Assembly: GCA_017745295.1 (NCBI GenBank)
Contig: JAGHZR010000010.1
Coordinates: forward strand, 62,001-126,000
Source of the DNA: Novosphingobium sp.
GTDB lineage: Bacteria; Pseudomonadota; Alphaproteobacteria; Sphingomonadales; Sphingomonadaceae
Direction: 5' to 3'
DNA: 64,000 nucleotides
Positions 17,345-26,066 of this stretch are shown here, piece by piece. The translations under genes were made by a program, and so were the position numbers. Position 1 is the first letter of the stretch. Each line of letters begins with the position of its first letter. The notes below the pieces were generated by a model. That model searched no databases. It had not been told where the DNA came from and saw nothing but the letters and a program-made list of their open reading frames with translations.

Positions 17345-18625
17345 TCAATTCCCCCCCTGAAATGCGACGGCAGGCGCGGTCAGGCGCTCCAGCTGCGCAC
17401 GGGCATTCTGATAGGCGGCCAGCGCATCGATGGCCGAGACGCGCGTCTCGGCGAGCGTGCGTTCGGCATCCAGCAGGTCGAGTTGGCCGAACTTGCCCTC
17501 GCGGTAGCCGATGCGGGCGATCCGTGCGGCCTCCTGCGCGGCGGCCAGCGCCGGACCAGCAGCCGCCCTTGCCGCCGTGGCGGCATTGTCGGCTTCGGCC
17601 TGGGCATCGGTGATGGCCTGTTCGATATCGAGCGCGCTGACGCGGCGCTGTGCCTCGGCCTGGGAACGCCGGGCGCTGGCCTGCTCAAGCGCGGCGCCGC
17701 CATTGTTGAACACCTGCAGCGGGATCGACAGGGTGAACACCGCGGCGAAGTCGTTGCTCGCCTCCAGTCGCCGCACGGAAGGTCCTACGTCCACATCGGG
17801 CACCCGGTTCGCACGGGCCAGCCGGACCTCGGCATCGGCGACGGCCAGATCGGCATCGGCCGCCGCCAGCGCCAGCGTGCCCTGCGGATCGACCGGTAGG
17901 CCCGGTCCGTAAGCATCGGAAGGCAGGCGATCGAGCAGGCCCCCATCGAGCGCGCCAGTCAGGGCGCGCCCCATGCGCCGTTCCAGATTGATCCGAGCGG
18001 CGCGGGTCAGGCGGTCCTGCTTCTCGACGTTCGCCTCCGCCGCTATGCGGGCGACATCGGCCCGCTGCTGTTCGAGCGGCGAGGCGCGGCCCGCCTGCAC
18101 GCGAATGCTCGCGGCCCGGAGCGCATCACCGGCGATCCGGGCCTGGTCGCGTGCCGTTGCCAGTCGGCGTTCGGCTGCGATTGCCGCGACGTAGAGCCGG
18201 GTGGTCTGAAGCCGCAGGTCGGCGGCAACGATCGCGGCCTGAAGCTGCGTTCTGGACAGTTCCGCCGAGGCCGCCGCGACGCGAGCATTGCGTTTGCCGC
18301 CCCGCTCGAGGGTCTGCAGGAAACCGACCGTCGTCTCGTTGCTGCGAAGGCCGTTGTAGGCCCCGGTTCCGGCGACATTCTCGATCTGGGCCTGCGCCAC
18401 GGGGTTGGGACGCAGCCCGGCGACGCGCCGCCCGGCCTCGGCGGCACGGATGCCGGCCCCGGCGGCGTCGATGGCGGGTCCGCTTCCGCCCGCTGCCGCA
18501 ACGGCATCATCGAGGGTGACTGTTCGGCCCGAAGACTGCACCGCGCGCGGCAGCGCAGTGTCCTGCGCCTGCGCGACGGCAGCGCACGACGTGGCGGCCA
18601 GCAAAGCCGCTATGATCCTGTACAT
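17345..18625 (-). CDS. czcC: CzcC-type outer-membrane efflux protein (TolC family)
   Basis: This 426-residue protein has a signal peptide (cleavage after AVAQAQ) and two repeats of the TolC/OEP helical domain, rich in Ala and Gln heptads. It forms the outer-membrane channel of the metal exporter. It lies upstream of czcB with a 5-bp gap and 70 bp downstream of the small His/Cys-rich gene. Confidence 0.92.
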   Translation of the reverse strand: MYRIIAALLAATSCAAVAQAQDTALPRAVQSSGRTVTLDDAVAAAGGSGPAIDAAGAGIRAAEAGRRVAGLRPNPVAQAQIENVAGTGAYNGLRSNETTVGFLQTLERGGKRNARVAAASAELSRTQLQAAIVAADLRLQTTRLYVAAIAAERRLATARDQARIAGDALRAASIRVQAGRASPLEQQRADVARIAAEANVEKQDRLTRAARINLERRMGRALTGALDGGLLDRLPSDAYGPGLPVDPQGTLALAAADADLAVADAEVRLARANRVPDVDVGPSVRRLEASNDFAAVFTLSIPLQVFNNGGAALEQASARRSQAEAQRRVSALDIEQAITDAQAEADNAATAARAAAGPALAAAQEAARIARIGYREGKFGQLDLLDAERTLAETRVSAIDALAAYQNARAQLERLTAPAVAFQGGN

Positions 18626-18695
18626 GAAGGTGTTCCCGATTGAAGAAGGACAGGCCTCGGCCGCAGATGCGCGCGCCGGAGCCGTTCGAATTCAA

Positions 18696-19025
18696 TCAGG
18701 CAATGGGAGGTCGCAGATCAGGCCCGGCGATCCACCGGCCGAGGCCCTGCGAGCGCGCAGCGGGAACGCATTCCTTCAGCGCGCTGCGAAGCTGGGGAAC
18801 TAGGTCCCGGGACGGCAGGAAGGAGGCACCGCCATGACAGTTCGCGTGGTGGTGCGGCACGCCCTTGTCGGCGTCGCCCTGCGATTGGTCCGCGTCCCCT
18901 TCGTCGTGGACGTAGCCGGAACATTCCATCGTCACCGGACCTGAGATCTCGGCAGCATGAAGGGCAGCGGTCGCCAGAAACGACGACAGCAGCATCAGCA
19001 GCAGAGAAACGCCCCAGCGCGACAT
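18696..19025 (-). CDS. small secreted His/Cys-rich protein at head of czc operon
   Basis: This 109-residue protein has an N-terminal signal (MSRWGVSLLLMLLSSFLATAALHAAE) and a mature part with an acidic stretch followed by HHHANCHGG, a likely metal-binding cluster, plus a further Cys. Small periplasmic proteins such as CzcI or CnrX occupy this place in other czc/cnr operons, but I see no clear homology to a named one. It lies 70 bp upstream of czcC on the same strand. A role in metal sensing or buffering is inferred from position and composition. Confidence 0.72.
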   Translation of the reverse strand: MSRWGVSLLLMLLSSFLATAALHAAEISGPVTMECSGYVHDEGDADQSQGDADKGVPHHHANCHGGASFLPSRDLVPQLRSALKECVPAARSQGLGRWIAGPDLRPPIA

Positions 19026-19130
19026 GGGAGCGCCCATACCGCATTCGTGAGGCCCTGTCATCTCGAAGTCTTGCCCGTCGCAAGGCGGTATTTTCGCACG
19101 GTCAAAGCGCGGGACGTCCCGGTCTTCGTC

Positions 19131-19484
19131 TCAGGAGCGCGCTTTGGCCACGGTGCCCTGAAGCTCCGGAAAACACTCGCGCGCAAGGCTTTTCCACATG
19201 GGTTCCACGGCATCCTTCCAGTCGCCGAAACCATAAAGAACCAGAGTGCCGTCATGGCGCGCCTCGAACGACATGAGCGGATTGGTGGGAGTATCGACAT
19301 CCTTGGCCACGCGGAAATCCACCTTGCGACCGAATTCCACCGAGAGGTTTTCGCTCACCCCGACATCGTCGAACTCGGTTTCGACACAGGCCGCAACCTC
19401 ACCGATGGGACGATCCGAATGCGCCTTGATGGAGGCCGAGACCGAAGGCAGCGCAGCCGAAAGCAGGATAGCGGCAAGAAACAT
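19131..19484 (-). CDS. hypothetical secreted protein
   Basis: The protein is 117 residues from ATG 19484, with a short signal peptide (MFLAAILLSAALPSVSAS). The mature part keeps two cysteines (AACVET and RECFPE) that could form a disulphide, and no recognised motif. A longer start at 19544 would place 20 residues before the hydrophobic signal and is less likely. It precedes the czc cluster on the same strand by about 100 bp, but a functional link is not shown. Confidence 0.6.
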   Translation of the reverse strand: MFLAAILLSAALPSVSASIKAHSDRPIGEVAACVETEFDDVGVSENLSVEFGRKVDFRVAKDVDTPTNPLMSFEARHDGTLVLYGFGDWKDAVEPMWKSLARECFPELQGTVAKARS

Positions 19485-19592
19485 GACGCGTTGATACCAC
19501 GAGTGGACAGATGGCCCAAGGCCGCCCGTCAGCGGGCAGGGCACCTGGCGAGTATGACGTTCAAGGGGTCAGGCAAAAGATCCGGCAAAGGA

Positions 19593-19997
19593 TCAGGACG
19601 GACTTCCAAAGAAATGGTCGATCACATCCCGCGCCAGTCGGGCAGGCTTGAGCGTGGCGGCATCGAGACAGCACCAGCTGGACTTGACCTCGGCGAGGAC
19701 TTCCTCTCCGCGCTTGATGATCGTTTCGTAGAAGGCCCGTGCGCCCTGGACCTTTTCCAGCAGCACGGTGGCGATCACGTCGTCCCCCAGGAACGTCGGC
19801 TTGCGATAGGTGATCTCGTGCTTGAGCGCGACCCACAAGTGCTGGCCGACCACGTCGGTCGGCGCGATGGCGCGCCAATGGTCGAGAACCGCGTCCTGCA
19901 CCCACTTGAGGTAGCTGGCGTTGTTCACATGACCCATGAAGTCGATGTCTGCAGCATCGACGCCGATGCGGAACTCGTGGGGAATCGCGGTGCTCAC
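19593..19997 (-). CDS. acyl-CoA thioesterase, 4HBT/YbgC family
   Basis: This 134-residue single hotdog-fold protein contains DIDFMGHVNNASYLKW, matching the 4-hydroxybenzoyl-CoA thioesterase/YbgC signature (D-x-D-x-x-x-H-x-N, catalytic Asp at about residue 17). These enzymes hydrolyse short acyl-CoA or aroyl-CoA esters in the cytoplasm. The start is GTG at 19997. No clear operon partner is visible. Confidence 0.85.
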   Translation of the reverse strand: MSTAIPHEFRIGVDAADIDFMGHVNNASYLKWVQDAVLDHWRAIAPTDVVGQHLWVALKHEITYRKPTFLGDDVIATVLLEKVQGARAFYETIIKRGEEVLAEVKSSWCCLDAATLKPARLARDVIDHFFGSPS

Positions 19998-20141
19998 GGC
20001 AAGACTCTAACAGAACTGCGGCCCGCGCAGCAGACAAATATCATCGCTTTCGGATAAACCCGGATAATTGCAGAGCCGCGACAGCGGCAGGGATCGCCGC
20101 CAAGGTCCGGACGACCATCCCTGCCCGCGACCGTATTTCCG

Positions 20142-20723
20142 TTACAGCGACTTGGCCATGTTGAGATGGGCCGTGACGGTCGGAATCAGTTCCTTGGCAA
20201 AGGCCTGGAGCGGCGCGGAATCCCCGCTGGCGGCATAGGCCTTGAGCGCCGTCAGAGTCGCCTGATGGGCTTCGACCTGGGCCTTGGCATAGGCCTTGTC
20301 GAACTCGGCGCCGGTCAGCTTGCCCAGCGAATCGACGGTCTGCTCCTGCGCATCGCTCAGCGTGGCGGAAGGCGTGATCGCGGGAGAAAGCTTGCCGGTG
20401 ACGCCCTTGAGCTTTTCGGTCGAGGCCGTGTGCGCATCGATCATCTTGTTGGCAAACCGCTTCACCGCCGCCGAGCTGCCCTTGGCCACGGCCAGCTTGG
20501 AGGTCTCGATCTCGAAGGCGTCGCTTGCGGCGGCCGTGTTGGCGAAAGCCTGCGCCGGACTTTGCGTGGCCGTGCCCATCGGCACGTCCGCGCCCGGAAT
20601 GGCGCCGGGAACGACGCCGGTTGCCGTGCTCGTGGCCACGTCGCTGGTGGCCGGCGCTTCTTTCTTGCAGGCCGTCAACGCGAGGGCGGCGAACGAGACG
20701 GCGAAAAGTACCCGGTGCTTCAT
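20142..20723 (-). CDS. DUF4142 lipoprotein
   Basis: This 193-residue protein has a lipoprotein signal with lipobox LTAC (Cys19), a Thr/Ala-rich linker, and a helical DUF4142 domain (about 60-190; ASDAFEIETSKLAVAK, VKRFANKMIDAHTAS). The family is ferritin-like in fold and often stress-induced; its biochemical role is not known. It is transcribed away from the DUF3597 gene. Confidence 0.85.
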   Translation of the reverse strand: MKHRVLFAVSFAALALTACKKEAPATSDVATSTATGVVPGAIPGADVPMGTATQSPAQAFANTAAASDAFEIETSKLAVAKGSSAAVKRFANKMIDAHTASTEKLKGVTGKLSPAITPSATLSDAQEQTVDSLGKLTGAEFDKAYAKAQVEAHQATLTALKAYAASGDSAPLQAFAKELIPTVTAHLNMAKSL

Positions 20724-20844
20724 GGTGAGTTCCTCTTCCAGACTATGCCTCTGCGTGAACCATCTTCTCCGCCGAGCGTTCCCGCACAGGCTGCTTCCGG
20801 TCGCCCGGACCGGCAAAGCATCCTTTCCTGCCAGGAGCATGACT

Positions 20845-21255
20845 ATGGGAATCCTCGGAAACATCTTCGACAAGGTCTTCCATCGCAAAAAGGCGGAAGC
20901 TGCCCCCGCACCTGCCCAAACTGCCCCGACGGCGCCTGCCGCAACCACATCTGCCAGTTCCGCGCCTCCAACTGCCCCGGCACCTGCGGCCGAGCCTGTC
21001 GATGTCGGCGCCGTACTGGAGGAAATGGCCTCGATGAAGGCCGACCATGGCGGCAACTACAAGACCTCGATCGTCGACCTGCTGAAACTGCTGGACCTCG
21101 ATTCCAGCCTTGCCGCACGCAAGGAACTGGCGGGCGAACTGGGTGTCCACGTCGCCGCGGACGGGTCGGCGGAACAGAACATCGCCCTCCACCGCGCGGT
21201 CATGGACAGCCTTGCGGAGAACGGCGGCGTGGTTCCGGACAGCCTGCGCCAATAG
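20845..21255 (+). CDS. DUF3597 family protein
   Basis: This 136-residue protein begins MGILGNIFDKVFHRKK, followed by a Pro/Ala-rich linker and a compact C-terminal domain (about 60-136) with LLDLDSSLAARKELAGEL, as in DUF3597 proteins. The ATG at 20845 sits seven bases after AGGAG. The ATG at 20839 is too close to that site. The DUF3597 domain has a LysM-adjacent-like fold of unknown function. No signal peptide is seen. Confidence 0.82.
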   Translation: MGILGNIFDKVFHRKKAEAAPAPAQTAPTAPAATTSASSAPPTAPAPAAEPVDVGAVLEEMASMKADHGGNYKTSIVDLLKLLDLDSSLAARKELAGELGVHVAADGSAEQNIALHRAVMDSLAENGGVVPDSLRQ

Positions 21256-21339
21256 CCGTCGCGCCAACAGGATCGGATCGCGGGCGATCGGCGAAACCGA
21301 TCGCCCCGGTTCCTTGGCGAATCCGGCCCTTTGATGTGT

Positions 21340-21522
21340 TCAGTTCCTCAACATGTTCCAGTCGTCATCGCCGCCCTTTGCCCGCAGGACATCGAGCGCG
21401 GTCTGGACGTGGATCGCGGCAAGGTCCTGCCCGCAAGCATCGAGACGCCCGACCGCCTCCTGAAGCAGGGCAGCAATGCTGCGCAATTCAAGGATAAGCT
21501 GCTCCTGGTTGGTGAGTGCCAT
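21340..21522 (-). CDS. small hypothetical protein (60 aa)
   Basis: This short helical protein starts MALTNQEQLILELRSIAALL and is preceded by a GGGGGAGAGA ribosome-binding stretch about ten bases before the ATG. No motif is recognised. The amphipathic helix pattern and good ribosome binding site support it being real. Confidence 0.55.
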   Translation of the reverse strand: MALTNQEQLILELRSIAALLQEAVGRLDACGQDLAAIHVQTALDVLRAKGGDDDWNMLRN

Positions 21523-21613
21523 ACAGAACCGTCTCTCCCCCTGGCCCTGACGCCAAGGCTAAGCGATCGGAGACGCTTCACCAAGTGGAATTACGTATGA
21601 TTTATGGCGAACA

Positions 21614-22111
21614 TCAGACGATCCGTGCCGCGCGCCTGAGATAGTCGTGCATCAGGGAGGCGCCCTTCTCGGTCAGGCGGATGTCTCCGCCCAATCTGTC
21701 GCTTCCCGGTGCGTGAAGGACAAGCCCTTCTGCTTCAAGGACATTCACCCACCGCTGGGTCGTGTTCCAGGATACCGTGCGGCCAGGCATGGTGCGGCTT
21801 TCGGACTGCCCGATATAGAGGTCGAGAAGGATGTCCCATGCGGGATCTCCAAAGAAGTCCGCACCGAACACGTCATCCCGCAGCCGCCGGCAGCTGCAGA
21901 TGAACTCCGCCATCGGCACCAGATCGGCAGGTTCCAGCGTATCCTCGGGGTCGTCTTCGCCCTCGCGCTTCAGCAACCGGCGCGCCAGAACCGCCAGCTT
22001 CGGCGCGACGCCGGCGGCTTTCCCTTCCCGCAGTTTCCTACCCATTTCCCCCGCTTCTCGATTCCGCGATCGCAGCTCATACCGCAGTTGCGAATGCCGT
22101 AAGCGCACCAT
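21614..22111 (-). CDS. winged-helix (MarR-like) DNA-binding protein
   Basis: The protein is 165 residues. The C-terminal half (about 85-160) reads as a winged helix: WDILLDLYIGQ, then TVSWNTTQRWVNVLEAEGLV as the recognition region, and DIRLTEKGASLMHDYL as the wing and last helix. This is the pattern of MarR-like regulators of sphingomonads. The basic N-terminal segment looks coiled. The target is unknown. Confidence 0.65.
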   Translation of the reverse strand: MVRLRHSQLRYELRSRNREAGEMGRKLREGKAAGVAPKLAVLARRLLKREGEDDPEDTLEPADLVPMAEFICSCRRLRDDVFGADFFGDPAWDILLDLYIGQSESRTMPGRTVSWNTTQRWVNVLEAEGLVLHAPGSDRLGGDIRLTEKGASLMHDYLRRAARIV

Positions 22112-22170
22112 GCTGACAACGGCGCAGCGGCGATAGATGGCGAGACTGCAAAAAGTTAATCAGCAAGGCT

Positions 22171-22347
22171 TCAGCGACGACGGGCGGCGGCGACCAGCGC
22201 GTAAGTCGTCACGCCGCTGATGGCCAGAGCCAGCACGAAGCCCGCGATCGCGCCCCACTTCGCACCGATCGGCCCCAGAAGAAACCCGCCGAGCGCCAGC
22301 CCCATGAGCGGGAGGACCACCAGGGCAAGGCAGCCGATTGCGAACAT
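22171..22347 (-). CDS. small two-helix membrane protein (58 aa)
   Basis: The protein is 58 residues from ATG 22347, seven bases after AGGAGA. It consists of two transmembrane helices (about 2-25 and 32-53) joined by GPIGAKWG, with an Arg tail. Nothing identifies a function. The clean ribosome binding site and hydrophobic pattern support a real gene. Confidence 0.6.
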   Translation of the reverse strand: MFAIGCLALVVLPLMGLALGGFLLGPIGAKWGAIAGFVLALAISGVTTYALVAAARRR

Positions 22348-22491
22348 GGGTATTTCTCCTGTCAGGTTGCGAGGCCCTTGCGCGCCCTGTCCTGAACAGA
22401 AGCTTTCGGTCCTTTGCCGGTCTTTCCCGCGCCGCCGTGAGCCGCCACCCGCGCCCAGATCGAGGCCGAGACGACCACGACATCCCTCCCG

Positions 22492-23256
22492 TCACGTCAT
22501 GAAGAACTCGATCGGCACGACCAGTTCGATGGCCTCGCCCTTTACGTCCTGCGGCGGTGGCGGCAGCGGCTGCGCCCGCTTCGGCAGGGCCAGCGCCTCC
22601 GTATCGAGCGAGCGGATGCCGGATGAACGCTCCAGTTTGACCGAAAGCACTTTGCCCTGCCGGTCCATGACGAAGCGGATGTAGGGCACGCCCTGCTGCC
22701 GGGCGAAATGGGCGTCGCGCGGATAGCGCTTCACCCTGTCGAGGGCGCCGAGAACTAGGCCCTGCCAGGTCGGCTTGCCGCTCGACACCTGCGAGGCGGG
22801 TGGAGCGGGCTTGCTGACCGGGGCCGTCGTTTCCCTGACCGGCGGGCCGGGATCGGGCGGGCTGGGCGGCGAAGGCGGCGTGGCGGCGATCACGTTTGGC
22901 CCTGGAACGGCTATCTTCGGCGCCTCGGTTTCCGGGGCCTTGGGCACGGGTTTGTCCTTTTTGACCTGCTCGGGGCCGGGAGCAACCTCGCGAACGGGCC
23001 TGGGCGGGGCAGCAGGCGGCGCGACGTTGAAAGCGCTGATCGCGGGCGGCGCCTGGGGGGCGATGTAACGGGTCCAGGTCAGGAGGGCACCCGCAAGGAC
23101 CAGCAGTCCGATCGCGATCGTGCCGCTCAGCCCCAGCAGGCGGGTGCCCAGCGGCATGGGCAGGTCCGCATAGCGAAGGGGCGGGGCGAAAGGCTCGGAA
23201 CCGAACGGCCGATCCGGCGAGGCGAGGCGTGGGGGAACGGCAAGGGCAACGGTCAT
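22492..23256 (-). CDS. tonB: energy transducer TonB
   Basis: This 254-residue protein has one N-terminal transmembrane helix (about 45-65), a Pro-rich periplasmic spacer (about 75-165) and a C-terminal TonB domain with RYPRDAHFARQQG, VRFVMDRQGKVL and a final LVVPIEFFMT strand. It transmits proton-motive force from ExbBD to TBDRs. ATG 23256 is chosen over an upstream start because it gives a short cytoplasmic tail. It lies just downstream of the siderophore-type receptor at 23447 on the same strand, so it may be a dedicated partner; exbBD is not in the window. Confidence 0.9.
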   Translation of the reverse strand: MTVALAVPPRLASPDRPFGSEPFAPPLRYADLPMPLGTRLLGLSGTIAIGLLVLAGALLTWTRYIAPQAPPAISAFNVAPPAAPPRPVREVAPGPEQVKKDKPVPKAPETEAPKIAVPGPNVIAATPPSPPSPPDPGPPVRETTAPVSKPAPPASQVSSGKPTWQGLVLGALDRVKRYPRDAHFARQQGVPYIRFVMDRQGKVLSVKLERSSGIRSLDTEALALPKRAQPLPPPPQDVKGEAIELVVPIEFFMT

Positions 23257-23303
23257 CGTGTTATCCGGTCGGCAGAGCAAGGATGGCGACCCGGCAGATC
23301 AGG

Positions 23304-23329
23304 CCGAGGACGAGGACGAGGACGAGGAC
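23304..23329. repeat. short GAGGAC tandem repeat
   Basis: About four head-to-tail copies of GAGGAC lie in the gap between tonB and the upstream receptor gene. It is in non-coding sequence and may simply be low-complexity drift. Confidence 0.5.
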
Positions 23330-23384
23330 AAGGAGGCCGGCCCGTCCAGTGTGGAGACCCGCCATCGCTGGCGAAACGACGAAG

Positions 23385-23410
23385 GACGGGCGGCATCGCT
23401 GCCGCCCGTC
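23385..23410. terminator. hairpin after the siderophore-type receptor
   Basis: A perfect 11-bp stem (GACGGGCGGCA / TGCCGCCCGTC) with a 4-nt loop lies 37 bp beyond the receptor stop, before tonB. Poly-T is absent, so it may attenuate rather than fully stop transcription into tonB. Confidence 0.55.
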
Positions 23411-23446
23411 ACCGTCATGGGGCGATTGCCGGTCACGTCGGCCCGC

Positions 23447-25939
23447 TCAGAAGGCGTAGCGCACCGTGCCCATCACGTTCCTCGGCTGGCCATAGACGCT
23501 GAGCGTATACATGCTGACGTAACAGTGCCTGTCGAACAGGTTGTTGACGTTGACCGAGGCCGAGAGCTGATCGTTGAACTCGTACCTCGCCAACAGGTTG
23601 GCCACGGCATAGTCGCCCTGCGCGATGCGGAAGGTCTTGTAGGGATAGTAGGTCGCGCTGGTCCAGTTGACGCCGCCGCCGAGCGTGAGCGGGCGCTCCG
23701 CCACGTCGAACTTGTAGGTCGTCCACAGCTTCACCGTATCCTTGGGGATCTGGGTGAGCGACCGCACGCCCTCGGCATCGCGGGTGACGACGTGGGTATA
23801 GCTGGCCGAGACATTCCAGCCCGGCAGCACCTCGCCGTTGACCTCCGCTTCGATGCCCCGCGTCTTGGCGCCCTTGACCGGGCGGTAGGCCTGGACGTCC
23901 GTCGTGCCCGGCACGAGCAGGCCGTCGTCCAGTTCGCCCACGTTGTCGCGGACCACCTGATAGAGCGCGACGCTGGCGTTCAGGCGGTCGTCGCGGAATG
24001 CGCCTTTCCAGCCGATCTCGTAGTTGGAACCGATGATCGGCGCCAGCACGTTCCCGTCCCGGTCCAGACTGCTCTGCGGCTGGAAGATGTCGGCATAGCT
24101 GGCGTAGAGCGAATGATGCCGGTCGAGATCGACGACCAGCCCGGCATAAGGCGTGAACTTGCCCCGCGCCCGCGTGTCGCCATATGTCGAGCCGCTGCCG
24201 CTGGGCAGCAGTACCATGTAATTCCGGTAGTCGAAATTGGTGAGGCGTCCCCCGAGGATGACGTTGACGCCGTCGACAGGCTTCAGCCGCGCCGAAGCGT
24301 TGACGCCCTGTTGCTTATAGTAGAAATACTGCGTCAGTGCGGGCGTATAGCTTACGGGCTCGGGGAACTGATTGTTCCAGGTGTAGTAGTTTATGACTTT
24401 GCTGCCCGTGCCGGATGATGCCGCATAGTCATTGTAGTAGCGGTTGTAATTGTAGCTGACATAGAGCTCGTGTTCGCGGCCGAACAAGTGCAGCGGGCCG
24501 GAGAGAGACGCCAGGACGCCCTGCTGATCCTGCTTCGCATAGCCGTAGGAGGCATCCACCGTGGCCGCCCCGGTTTCCTCGTTCAGGCTCGCATTGACCG
24601 AACTGGGCTGATAGCGGGCGCTTTTGAAATGGCGCTCGACCGTCATGAAGTTGGCGTTGGCCTTGAACACCCAGTCGTGCGGCAGTTGCTGTTCCAGCGC
24701 CAGCGCATAGTTGTAGGTGTCGAAGTCGTCTCCGCCCCAGGGCGCGCCGGTGCTGTAGGAGCGCGGAAAGTTCGTCTGCTTGCCATTGCTGAAGACACCG
24801 GGAACGCCGGGCGCGCCGCTCGGACGGTAGCGTTGGTAATCGATGCTGCCGCGCACCAGCGTCGTGTCGGTCACGTCGGCCTCGATCACGCCGTAGAGCA
24901 GGCTGCTCTTCTGGCTGTAACCGTCCATGAAGGTGTCGTTGTCCTGCGCCATGGCGACGGCGCGGGCGCGGATGGCGCCGCTCTTCACCAGCGGACCGGA
25001 AATGTCCGCCTCGGCACGGAAGAAGTTCCACGAACCGAGGTTGGTCTGGAGATAGCCCTGCAATTCGCGCGTGGGGCGTTTGCGGATCAGGTTGACGAGG
25101 CCGCCCGGATCGCCCGCGCCGGTCATCAGCCCGGTGGCGCCGCGCAGCACCTCGATCCGGTCGTAGAGCGCGGTATCGAGCGCGGTCTGGGGCACGGTGC
25201 GCGTGGTGTTCTGCACTTGCGTCAGCACGCCGTCGTACTGGAAGCTGTTGACCGCGCCGCCGCGCGCGGAAATGCCGAAGCGCTCGCCGCCGTCGCGGGT
25301 CAGGTTGATGCCCGGTGTCTGCTGGAGCACGTCGGTTATGGAAACGAGGCGCTGGTCGTCCATCCTTTCGCGGGTGATGACGCTGATCGACTGCGGCGTC
25401 TCGCGCAGGGTCAGGGCAAGTCCGGTGGCCGTGCTGGCGGGTGCCTTTGTGGTGTAGGACCGGGTCCCTTCGGTGGCCGAGGCATCGCTGGAATAGGGCG
25501 CCGCCGCGGCTCCGCCTTCACCCGCGCCCGCGACCCGCACCGGCCCCAGCTGGATGGCATCGCCGCCCGCGCTTTCCGGCGCCCTGTCCAGCGCGACCGA
25601 GCGGCCGTCGATCTGTCGCCAGGTCACGCCGGTTCCGGCCAGGAGGCGGCTCAGCGCCTCGAACGATCCCATGTTGCCCGACACGCCAGGACTCTGCCGC
25701 CCGGCCAGCACCCCCTGATCGGCGGTAATCCGCAGCCCGGACTGCAAGCCGAAAGCAGTGACGGCACCTTCCAGCGACTGGGGCGGAATATTGAACTGCG
25801 CCTTCGCCTGCGAGGACAGCGCGCTTTGCGCCATGGCCGGCAGTGCGGGCAGCATCGCCGCGGCGCTGGCCCCGATCAGCAGCGCCTTGAGGATCGACTG
25901 TGCTCGCCCGGCGTGGGACGAGGTTGAAACTTCACGCAT
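23447..25939 (-). CDS. TonB-dependent siderophore-type receptor with STN domain
   Basis: This receptor is 830 residues from ATG 25939. It has a signal peptide ending near PAMAQ, an STN domain (about 48-120; FNIPPQSLEGAVTAFGLQSG), a plug with TPQSISVITRERMDDQRL and VLRGATGLMTGAGDPGG, and a barrel ending in GTVRYAF with a conserved CYVS near the end. The layout matches ferric-siderophore receptors (FpvA/FoxA type). FecR and FecI lie directly upstream on the same strand, so ligand binding should signal through the STN domain to FecR. The siderophore is unknown. Confidence 0.92.
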   Translation of the reverse strand: MREVSTSSHAGRAQSILKALLIGASAAAMLPALPAMAQSALSSQAKAQFNIPPQSLEGAVTAFGLQSGLRITADQGVLAGRQSPGVSGNMGSFEALSRLLAGTGVTWRQIDGRSVALDRAPESAGGDAIQLGPVRVAGAGEGGAAAAPYSSDASATEGTRSYTTKAPASTATGLALTLRETPQSISVITRERMDDQRLVSITDVLQQTPGINLTRDGGERFGISARGGAVNSFQYDGVLTQVQNTTRTVPQTALDTALYDRIEVLRGATGLMTGAGDPGGLVNLIRKRPTRELQGYLQTNLGSWNFFRAEADISGPLVKSGAIRARAVAMAQDNDTFMDGYSQKSSLLYGVIEADVTDTTLVRGSIDYQRYRPSGAPGVPGVFSNGKQTNFPRSYSTGAPWGGDDFDTYNYALALEQQLPHDWVFKANANFMTVERHFKSARYQPSSVNASLNEETGAATVDASYGYAKQDQQGVLASLSGPLHLFGREHELYVSYNYNRYYNDYAASSGTGSKVINYYTWNNQFPEPVSYTPALTQYFYYKQQGVNASARLKPVDGVNVILGGRLTNFDYRNYMVLLPSGSGSTYGDTRARGKFTPYAGLVVDLDRHHSLYASYADIFQPQSSLDRDGNVLAPIIGSNYEIGWKGAFRDDRLNASVALYQVVRDNVGELDDGLLVPGTTDVQAYRPVKGAKTRGIEAEVNGEVLPGWNVSASYTHVVTRDAEGVRSLTQIPKDTVKLWTTYKFDVAERPLTLGGGVNWTSATYYPYKTFRIAQGDYAVANLLARYEFNDQLSASVNVNNLFDRHCYVSMYTLSVYGQPRNVMGTVRYAF

Positions 25940-26066
25940 GAAACCCCCGAATGATTTTCGCTCGAACACGGCTGATGCACATGACTTGCAATAGCCGTTC
26001 ATTCAGGTGACGAACCTTGGGCGGGCAGCGTCTCACACTCTGCGAAAATTCTTTTTCGGATGACGA
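25940..26066 (-). promoter_or_regulatory. receptor promoter region, candidate FecI-type site
   Basis: The 127-bp gap between the fecR stop and the receptor start contains, on the minus strand, GAAAAAGAATTTTCGCAGAG followed by TGTGAGACG around 26030-26060. A similar A/T run followed by GTGA occurs before fecI at about 7600-7622. It is a candidate promoter for the cognate ECF sigma factor; assignment is by eye. Confidence 0.35.

Noticed and set aside
23304..23329. GAGGAC repeat as a CRISPR or regulatory array
   Set aside because: The units are six bases with no spacers, and only about four copies exist.
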